Shown: piece by piece, positions 55,622 to 64,000 of the stretch
Layout of the letters: the number at the start of each line of letters is the position of its first letter
Numbering within the stretch: position 1 is the stretch's first letter
NCBI GenBank assembly: GCA_963854835.1
Contig: OY978529.1
Span: 50,729,026 to 50,793,025, forward strand
From: Megamerina dolium
Lineage: Eukaryota; Arthropoda; Insecta; Diptera; Megamerinidae
Direction: 5' to 3'
DNA: 64,000 nucleotides
Translations under genes and position numbers: made by a program
Notes under the pieces: model-generated
Told to the model about the DNA's origin: nothing
What the model saw: the letters and a program-made list of their open reading frames with translations, nothing else
Database searches by the model: none

Positions 55622-57488
55622 ATGTTAATCTTGAAGATTATTATAATTTTCCAATTTATCATATATCATAATATAGAAGCTCTTAATAGCACAACAATCA
55701 TCGATTATTTACAAGTTATAAATCACAATTACCAAATTAATACGAATCTTTTCATCTACAATGAAAGTGATACATGTATTAGTGACTATTTTCTACCAAA
55801 TGTACCTGTGTTGTTGGTGAATGATGAAATTTCATTTAGAATGATCTATACGTTTGATAAAAATTTCATAACAATCATTCTTCTCAATGACAATTACCAG
55901 CTGAAACAATTCGATCTACTAAATCCATTGTTAAAACGAATGCATGAGCTAAAAGTGTTACTCATCATAATGGAGGAACTTGACAATAAACGTAGAGAAT
56001 TGATGAACATATTTCAGTGGTTTTGGTCACAAGGTTATACACGTGTGATGGCGCTATATCAAATTAAATCATCTCCACATGCAGAGCTCGCTAGCTTTTG
56101 TCCATTCCCCACTCTTCATCTCCAACGCATCCATTCAGTGAGTGATTACTTCAAGCTTGTGTTGCCATCTGATTTTCAGGGACATCCAATACGGACTCCC
56201 TTAGCTTTCGATCCTCCTCAGGTCTTCCATTATCGCAATCGTCATGGTGAACGCATCCAAGCTGGGATGTACTATAAATCGTTCTCCTTTTTTATACAAA
56301 AGTTTAATGCTACTATAGAGGAGGTAATCTTGCCACCACCTTATCCCGATATTTTGGTGTTCAAAGACGTTATGGAGGCCGTATTAGCAGGCAAAGTCGA
56401 CATATCGGCACATTGTTATTTCATGGATAAGGACAATTGGCTTACTTCATATCCGAATACGCCGTCTCAACAGTTCCTTGAGGTTCCCCATGCCAGACCA
56501 CGTCCAGCATCTTTTTACTTAAGAGCACCATTTCAGCTGAATACATGGCTTCTTCTTGGCTCTTATATGTTGGGAGTGTCACTCGTACATTACTTCGGCA
56601 TTTCTTTAAGTGCGAATATTGCAAATTTAAAGAAACCTATTATAAAATTTGGTAAAATTGAAACCGGAATGACATGGAACCGAAAACTTCTAAATACACT
56701 CTCTGAATTTGCTTCAGCATTTCTTGATGTACTTGGCATATTATTATATAGCTCTAACTCTCGTCCGATGTTTCTGAAACAAGAAAAACTACAAATCATA
56801 CTGATGTATATGTTGCAAATAACTTGCAGTTTCGTCTTGTATATGTTTTATAATAGCATACTTACTAGTTTCTTGAGTATACAAATCTATGAGCCACAAC
56901 TGAATTCGATCGAAGATGTTATTGCATCTGATTATCGCATTGAAATACTTGAATTTGAATTGCCCTTCTTTCCGGATGATCCAGCATTGCGGAAAAAACT
57001 CCTGTTCATGGATGATACGACATTCCTTATACATACACAGGAATTAAATGCATCCGCTGTACGAATGAGATCACAATGGCACTATGATTTCTTTGCTCAT
57101 CAGCAATTGCATTTACGTACGCCAAGAGTTAAAATTATCAAAACTGGTAGGATTTATTGATTATTTACGATGCTTATTCATTACTTTGTTTATTTTAGAA
57201 ACTATTTGGCGTATACTTGGCGGTCATGTTATGCCACTGACATCACCATATCACGAATTGATATCTACGTTAGTGATTCATTCCCAAGAGTCGGGTATAT
57301 TGCAACAAGCCTTTGAAAGTGCAACATATGATGGTGTTTCATCTGGTATTTTACAATTTTTTAGAGACGATGATGATGAAGACTTTAAAATGTTGCAAAT
57401 GAACTTTTTCCATTGGGCATGGTTCTTATTAGCTTTAGGTTATGGTATATGCTTAGGAATATTTTTGTTGGAAATATTTTTCAAATGA
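55622..57488 (+). CDS. Divergent ionotropic receptor 2 (two exons, 604 aa)
   Basis: Exons 55622-57146 and 57199-57488, with a 52-bp phase-1 intron (GTAGGA...TTTTAG) at exactly the same codon as gene 1. The layout is the same as gene 1: signal peptide, S1, M1 (FQLNTWLLLGSYMLGVSLVH), pore loop (FASAFLDVLGILLYSS), M3 with YNSILTSFLS, S2, and M4 (FHWAWFLLALGYGICLGIFL). It is about 25 residues shorter, mainly in the linker between M1 and the pore. Exon 1 contains a 573-bp tract (55701-56273) nearly identical to gene 3. It appears intact and functional by sequence. Confidence 0.9.
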
Positions 57489-58384
57489 TTTTATATTGTC
57501 TCTTAAATGTAGGTTTACCTATATGGCACTCACATTAAATATATCTACGTATTCAGCGTATAAATAGGTCAGTCCAGACCGGCTGTTGTTTTATTGTCAT
57601 CCGTAATATTATATTAACTATATTTTGTAAATTTTCGACTAAATTGTCACTTAAATGTCTACTGTGGAACAGGCTATAGGTTTTTTATTAGGTAAGTGCT
57701 GTTGAGTGCCAAATATTTGTGGCCATGGTTCCATCCACACGGCTGTCGGTTCTGGTTCCAGCAAATTTTTGGCAAAAAGACCCGCCAAGTTTTTCGGCTT
57801 CTTTTTGTTGTTCAGAACCTATCTGTTCGATTCATTCTGTTTCGATTTTTCAGGTGTTTTCGATAAGCCCACTTAACATCTGTATCAAACTTAGTGGATG
57901 TGTGTCGCATCTGCAGAATCCTCTGATAAAACTTATTGTTAAGTTTACTTTGGGCATCAGCTTTTTTAGAATTTCTTTCTTTTCCAATAGGATATTCTTA
58001 TATGCCTGTCAAAACGTAGATAAAAAACCATTTTCTAATTTTAAATGCGGTCTGCAGCAATTGACATATTTTTAGAATGTCTTCGTATATGGTAGTCTAA
58101 CAGGATCGAACACCGTCAAAAAATGTATATGCATAAGTTGTTCATATTTGTCTGCTTACCTGACATATTTACTTATGAGGCCATAACAATCGAAAATTGA
58201 TTTAGGCAGAATCTACCAAGTTTCGTCAGCCAGCTCTTTCCTTCGATAGTTGGCGACAGTTAGAAATTCCAAGAGCTGATAAGTTCTCCACTACTTGATC
58301 TTCCCACCAGAGGTTAGGTTAGGGTTCCGAATATAACATCTTCTTAGCCGGAGCGTGTTCTTACATTTAATTTTAATATGCTTT
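57489..58384. other. Spacer between receptors 2 and 3, likely old transposon debris
   Basis: No gene I recognise. On the minus strand, 57.75-58.07 kb is open for many codons (for example GFLSTFWQAYKNILLEKKEI) and looks protein-like. I could not assign it to a family. It may belong to a transposon lying next to the LINE fragment. Confidence 0.35.
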
Positions 58385-58885
58385 ACTATGTCGGTGTCGG
58401 TGGTTATACCTTATTCTATACTCGCCACCAGTGCAAATAGGTCCAAAAATCGGACTTTTCTTTCAAAAACTCCAAGCATTCGCACATCCGAGGTGGAAAA
58501 TGTCCAGACGTCATCGCCATATGTTAGGACAGGCATGATGAGAGACTTGTAGAGTGTAGTTTTCGTTCTTCGAGAGAGGGCTCGACTTCTCAATTCCTTA
58601 CTTAGCCCAAAGTAGCACGTGTTTGCAAGAGTAATCCTTCGCAATATCTGCAGGCTGATGCCATTACAGGTGTTAATGCTGGTTGCAAAATAGATACTAC
58701 TTCAATACTTCAAAAGCGTACTTATCAACAGTGACGTGCTGTCCAAGAAGCTGGGACTCTTTGTTTATTGATACGAGGTACTTCGTGTTGCCCTCGTTAG
58801 CCGCAATACATCGCGCGTTCATGCCGATTATGTTAATATCATCTGCATATGCCAACAGCATGACACTTTTGTTGAAAATAGGAGA
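58385..58885 (-). pseudogene. LINE reverse transcriptase fragment, minus strand
   Basis: On the minus strand: SVMLLAYADDINIIGMN (the RT catalytic YADD at about 58839-58850), INKESQLLGQHVTVDKYA, then RRITLANTCYFGLSKELRSR, TTLYKSLIMPVLTYG, MLGVFERKV, and a frame shift before EYRIRYN. It is the same LINE group as at 31.7 kb. It lies only about 60 bases upstream of the receptor 3 start codon, and its antisense strand is accidentally open into that gene. Confidence 0.75.
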
Positions 58886-58943
58886 TCAGGAACTCGAACA
58901 ACAAAGAACAACAATTTCAAATCTTTTTAAAAATATACAGATA

Positions 58944-60449
58944 ATGTATGTCTTGAAAATTTTAATAATTATCCAATTTGTCATCCATTATAATACTGAG
59001 GCTCTTAATGCCAAAACAATACTCGATTATTTACAAGTTATAAATCACAATTACCAAATTAATACGAATCTTTTCATCTACAATGAAAGTGATATATGTA
59101 TTAGTGACTATTTTCTACCAAATGTACCTGTGTTGTTGGTGAATGATGAAATTTCATTTAGAATGATCTATACGTTTGATAAAAATTTCATAACAATCAT
59201 TCTTCTCAATGACAATTACCAGCTGAAACAATTCGATCTACTAAATCCATTGTTAAAACGAATGCATGAGCTAAAAGTGTTACTCATCATAATGGAGGAA
59301 CTTGACAATAAACGTAGAGAATTGATGAACATATTTCAGTGGTTTTGGTCACAAGGTTATACACGTGTGATGGCGCTATATCAAATTAAATCATCTCCAC
59401 ATGCAGAGCTCGCTAGCTTTTGTCCATTCCCCACTCTTCATCTCCAACGCATCCATTCAGTGAGTGATTACTTCAAGCTTGTGTTGCCATCTGATTTTCA
59501 GGGACATCCAATACGGACTCCCTTAGCTTTCGATCCACCTCAGGTCTTCCATTATCGCAATCGTCATGGTCAACGCATCCAAGCTGGGATGTACTTTAAA
59601 CCATTCTCCTTTTTTATACAAAAGTATAATGCTACTATAGAGGAGGTAATCTTGCCACCACCTTATCCTGATATCTTGATATTCAAAGATGTTATGGAGG
59701 CTGTATTAGCAGGCAAAGTTGACTTATCCGCACATTGTTATTTCATGGATAAAGACGATTGGCTTACTTCATATCCGAATACTCCGTCTCAACAATATCT
59801 CGAAGTTCCTCATGCCAGACCACGTCCAGCAACTTTTTACTTAAGAGCACCATTTCAGCTGAAAACATGGCTTCTTCTTGGTTCATATATGTTGGGAGTG
59901 TCATTCATACATTATTTTGGCATTTTGTTAAGTGCGAATATTGCAAATTTAAAGAAACCTATTATGAAATTTGGTAAAAGTGAAATGAATGCTGTGCTCA
60001 AAACTAAAAACGACATGACTAGGAAGCGAAAACTGCTAAATATACTCTCTGAGTTTGCTTTAGCATTTCTTGATGTCCTCGGCATATTATTATACAGCGC
60101 CAACTCTCGTCCGGTGTTTCTGAAACAAGAAAAACCACAAATGATTTTGATGTACATTTTGCAAATAGCTTGCAGTCATGTGATGCCATTGACATCACCA
60201 TATCACGAATTGATGTCTACGTTAGTAATTCATGCTCAAGAGTCGGGTATCTTGCAACAAGGCTTTGCGAGTGCAACATATGATGGTGTTTCATCTGGTA
60301 TTCTACAATATTTCAAAGACAACGACGACGATGATGATGAAGACTTTAAAATGTTGCAAATGAACTTTTTCCAGTGGGCATGGTTCTTATTAGCCTTAGG
60401 TCATGGTATAAGCTTATTCATATTTTTAGTGGAAATGTTATGCAAATAA
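58944..60449 (+). CDS. Divergent ionotropic receptor 3, internally deleted (501 aa), probably non-functional
   Basis: The start was chosen at ATG 58944 (MYVLKILIIIQFVIHYNTEA), which aligns with the starts of genes 1 and 2. The frame is open back to a TTG at 58683, but that part is antisense LINE. S1, M1 (FQLKTWLLLGSYMLGVSFIH) and the pore loop are intact. In M3, after ILQIACS, the sequence jumps straight to HVMPLTSPYHEL in late S2 (junction about 60176). Compared with gene 2 this removes about 400 genomic bp: half of M3 with the gating motif, most of S2, and the intron. The join keeps the frame, and M4 and the stop are intact. Such a protein could not form a normal clamshell domain or pore. 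It is either a young pseudogene or a truncated subunit. Confidence 0.75.
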   Translation: MYVLKILIIIQFVIHYNTEALNAKTILDYLQVINHNYQINTNLFIYNESDICISDYFLPNVPVLLVNDEISFRMIYTFDKNFITIILLNDNYQLKQFDLLNPLLKRMHELKVLLIIMEELDNKRRELMNIFQWFWSQGYTRVMALYQIKSSPHAELASFCPFPTLHLQRIHSVSDYFKLVLPSDFQGHPIRTPLAFDPPQVFHYRNRHGQRIQAGMYFKPFSFFIQKYNATIEEVILPPPYPDILIFKDVMEAVLAGKVDLSAHCYFMDKDDWLTSYPNTPSQQYLEVPHARPRPATFYLRAPFQLKTWLLLGSYMLGVSFIHYFGILLSANIANLKKPIMKFGKSEMNAVLKTKNDMTRKRKLLNILSEFALAFLDVLGILLYSANSRPVFLKQEKPQMILMYILQIACSHVMPLTSPYHELMSTLVIHAQESGILQQGFASATYDGVSSGILQYFKDNDDDDDEDFKMLQMNFFQWAWFLLALGHGISLFIFLVEMLCK

Positions 60450-60840
60450 TTGACGTATTAAAATATTTTCTAAGATTATATGAAGAATGTCGAAATCCTC
60501 TTGACTTAGCAGTACGTGTATATTAACAATATTATTAACAATATTAACAATGGTATCATTAACCCTTAAAGAGTATTATTTCCACAAAAAACTACATATA
60601 CTATCAATTTATATTCGCTTTTTAGGGTTAAATGCTATGAAAAGTCAATAAAAAATTTTCACTTCATTTGTCAAAGCAAAATATAGGAGAAATTCCCCTA
60701 TGGCTTTTCTTACAACTTAGCAAATACACCATATTTACACAGAAGGATAAAATGAATACATAGAAATTTAGATATGTTTGGAATCATGTAAATTTATAAA
60801 TATAAGAATATGTAATATTCAATCCACAGGGATTAAATAA
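60450..60840. repeat. Downstream copy of the receptor 2 upstream segment
   Basis: TTAACCCTT (60559-60567), AGGGTTAA (60624-60631), a CATTTGTCAAAGC block and ATAAAATGAATA...TTTAGATA match 55215-55480 in order. The copy suggests the tandem duplication unit was upstream flank plus receptor, and that a fourth receptor may once have followed. No receptor sequence was found after it. Confidence 0.45.
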
Positions 60841-63800
60841 CTCAAAAATAAGTACAATACAAATTTTTTTTATTTTTCTGTTCATTCTTACTACGAAAGT
60901 GCCACTTGTAAGAATAACAATAAGAATTGATTTCGATGGATTTATAAGTTCTACGGTGTTTATCTTCTAGCAAGTACAAGTGGATTAGTTGTAAGTTGTG
61001 ACAAAACAGTCTTAATGAAAGGACATACATATATGCGATTTAATTGCACCAGTCGACTATCAAATGGGCTGACAAAGCTTATGTTATTATGGCATCGCGA
61101 ACGTGTGCACTCTTTCAATTGGACAATGTGATATTAGATGTATTTCAGTACTATTTTTTTTTTTTTAACATTTACCATATTTCTTTTGTTGCTAAAACGA
61201 CTCATATGGTTGAGCGGGTCATTTACTCAGTTATACACTTATTCATTGTCACTCTTCATGGACACTTGACGTAACCGCATGCATAGTTGTACGCTCATTC
61301 ATGTATACAGAAAAATATGCAAGAGTAAAAGTAAAGTGTTTGCAAAAAGAAGTGCAGAAAAATAAAAACAAAAACAAAAACAAATACATAAAGTACGAGT
61401 ATGGTTGAAAATTTATATGTTTTTGTTTTGTAAATAATTTTCATATTCATGAGAGAATCGTATTTGTGATGCTACTACACTATAGTCAGAATGTAACTTA
61501 TATGCGAGAATGTATGCAAAAGAATTTTGATAATTTTTTTTTGGTTTTTTTTTTTTTTTTTGCGTACATCTCTCTCCTATCCATCTCTTTTAATGAATGT
61601 AAGTTGATGCATTATTGCAATATGATAATATTACATATATACTATGTGGTTTATCATTTACTTAAACTGAATATTTTAAATATTTGTATTAATTCACACA
61701 ACCACACATACACACACACACATATATTCATTTCTTGACCGCATAGGGTATATGTATATGCATTTATATTTACATATTTTAGCAGACAACACGACGTATG
61801 AGTGATGCTCAAATATTTCTTTTGATTATTTACAATATTAATAAAATAATAATAATAATAAAAATGAAAAAAGCTTACATAGATTCGAATGATGATTCTA
61901 ATCAATATTATTTCGGTATATAAATATAATTTTCCATACATCATACACCCCACTCATTGACTCGTTAAGCATATGGTCTAACAATAATATATGTATTTAG
62001 TTAAGAAGAAAAAATATTATATGTAGCTGATGTCATTGTTGTGTTGTAATGCGGATGCAACATGTTCTCTCATAAACATAGTAATTCATAATTAAGAAAA
62101 AAAAAAAAAAAACAAAAATTGTTTCATTTAAAAGCATATTTTGTTGCCAACATATTACTGCTGTTTTTATAGTTGTTGTTCTTCTTGTTCTTCTGTTACA
62201 TTTTATTATTGCAAGGCGAGACCCAGTGAAAATTATGCTATACAGTTTGCGCTCTTTGGTTTTCTTTTTTGTGCTTTCAATAAAAACAATGTAATTCATT
62301 TACATGCTAGCATGCATACAGACTCACACACCCATATACATAAACACACTGGAAACAAACATTTTGTGGCTCTTTTTGCTCATATTTAAGTCATTGTTAC
62401 TTGGTTCACCTACTTCACTAAGGGTTTTGCATATCTACATACAGGCTCATTGAAATTTTACCTTGGCTTGCTTGGCATCCTACATTGGCAATGACATTAT
62501 ATGTATTTACCTATGGTACTATGTATGTATATGTGTATAGGTATATAAATGAATGTAGTATGTTGTGTCACATACAGTAACTGCCGTTTTGATGTTTTCT
62601 TATATATATGTATACTATATATGTAATATAATTAAAAGTTGAATTTATGACATGTGTTGCCACTTTATTGTCGTTTTTATTTCGACTACTATGCATGTGT
62701 TGTTGCTTTTGTTACTATTTACAAGTATCACATTGTGCTAGCCAAATTTTATATTGTATTATTTTCATAATTTCCATATTGTTATATACATTTTTTTTCT
62801 TTACAACTCATTATGTTCATTTACATTTTCATAAACTTATTTCACAACATTTTTCTTCTGCTTCTTCTTCTTATTTGACTATATTTTGCAAGGACGGTAT
62901 ATGTAATTTGTATAAAAATTGATGTATTACGACAAAATATATTTAGGGTAGATTTGGGGCGGATTTTTTTTATACATATAATATTTTACTATTTAGAATT
63001 TATTTTATTTTAATTTTTTCTGATTTTTTTTTTTTGGTTTTTCAAGCATATACTCTCAAGTATTTAATGACTCACCTAAAAAAAAATTATGCTCCCTTAA
63101 TTCAAGTAGATTGAAAATATAGCACTACCAAAGTGCACATATAACCTTCAAATAAGTAGTATATATAATATATTATGATATTATAAAATAAACACCAAAG
63201 GTTATTTGGTCACATTAAAATTCATTTTCAGAGTGAATTTTGAACAGTAATATGAAATATGAAAATTATTTACATATATTTATAATATTTTGTACATAGA
63301 CTTTCTTCTTGTTTTTTTAATATAATTTTTATATATAATACTATTAGTACCCTATACGAAATTGTATTGGAATTGTTTCAAATAGTTTGGAATTTAAATA
63401 ATTTTAAATTAAACCATTAAGTTATAAATTCTGCAGATTGTGTGTTGTGTCGTCAAATGTTCTAAAAGTGTAAAGAGAATATGAGGCCGAAATATAAATA
63501 AAATTTATATTAAGGTTTCATTGAAGAGGAACCACTCCTTCATGCATTTAGAATCATCTTATTTGAATGGCTCGTAAATAATTTCATATTTATGAACTCA
63601 TATCAAAAATACTTGAGTTTTTACTTTTAGCTATACTGTCCATCCATATTCCGTCCATATACATATATATGCGGTTCTCTGGAAGCCTGGAGGTATGCTC
63701 TATAGCTCTAAGACGATTAAGATATATTCTTGGACATCTCAAAAAGCTTAACGACCTTAACGACGAACTTGCAACTACACATAATAAAAATAAGGCCGCC

Positions 63801-64000
63801 AATATGTGAAGTATAATATATGAAGTAGTTCTGGCACTAGTTATGAATACGTGAATTACTTTTAGCTGAAAGAGTAACATACATAAACTGGCATCCTAGT
63901 TATTTACATACATTTACACTTATGTTTATGAGTAATAATACATTTGAACATTTTTATGTGTGAAGATTTACAAGGATTTTCATATTAAATTGCACAAAAA
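60841..64000. other. AT-rich intergenic DNA to window end
   Basis: No gene supported. Holds poly-A/T tracts (61155, 61547, 62097, 63025), a CA run (61702-61720) and a CAA/AAC run (61365-61383). Open frames here follow low-complexity sequence. The minus frame at 63590-63880 lies in slightly less AT-rich DNA but matches no family I know. Confidence 0.5.

Noticed and set aside
58683..58943. N-terminal extension of the third receptor as a novel domain
   Set aside because: It begins at a TTG and is antisense to a LINE reverse transcriptase fragment. The true start aligned with paralogues is 58944.
63590..63880. 96-residue minus-strand ORF near the window end
   Set aside because: No recognisable domain or context.

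Overview
The window is AT-rich, gene-poor nuclear DNA from a higher fly. I infer a schizophoran fly, most likely a tephritid fruit fly. The grounds are the insect-type ionotropic receptor cluster, short (52-58 bp) introns, many mariner, Tc1 and DD41D ('rosa'-type) transposons, a BEL/Pao retrotransposon and abundant CA/GA/CTT microsatellites. The species cannot be named from the sequence alone. No rRNA, tRNA, CRISPR, bacterial-type or viral gene was seen.

Layout. 1-1.6 kb: broken hAT transposase gene (minus strand) with its terminal repeat. 2.0-3.2 kb and 8.4-9.4 kb: two decayed mariners of one family. 5.3-6.4 kb: DD41D element with a long open transposase frame. 9.9-10.8 kb: intact stand-alone Gag-like ORF with two CCHC knuckles. 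13.8-15.0 kb: two blocks of tandem repeats. 16.6-18.5 kb: two more dead mariners. 20 kb: DD41D remnant. 24.9-31.0 kb: full-length BEL/Pao retrotransposon with near-identical LTRs, a 5-bp target duplication and one open Gag-Pol frame. 31.1-32.0 kb: DD41D and LINE fragments. 36.4-38.0 kb: Tc1-like DD34E element with IR/DR ends. 41.1-42.3 kb: repeat with 10-bp terminal inverted repeats and internal units of about 154 bp. 45.0-46.5 kb: LINE split by a TTAA-flanked MITE. 50.1-50.9 kb: DD37D (maT-like) remnant. 54.6-55.0 kb and 58.4-58.9 kb: LINE fragments.

Host genes. (1) Three intron-less genes (32.6, 40.1 and 43.6 kb) encode related Asn/Gly/His-rich proteins of 54-56 residues sharing a TNQCNP...GH.AGY...NH signature. 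The outer two are an inverted duplicate pair that also share promoter, 5' UTR and 3' UTR sequence. I do not recognise the family, and it is my best candidate for an undescribed system. (2) Three tandem divergent ionotropic receptor genes (51.8-53.8, 55.6-57.5 and 58.9-60.4 kb) on the plus strand. The first two are complete two-exon genes of 629 and 604 codons. The third has lost half of M3, most of S2 and the intron through an in-frame deletion. Its upstream region is occupied by a LINE fragment, which creates a misleading N-terminal extension. Genes 2 and 3 share a 573-bp tract with only three differences, which looks like gene conversion.

The receptors would act as ligand-gated channel subunits in chemosensory dendrites (family knowledge). 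The role of the small proteins is unknown. Most of the remaining sequence is transposon debris or AT-rich intergenic DNA.
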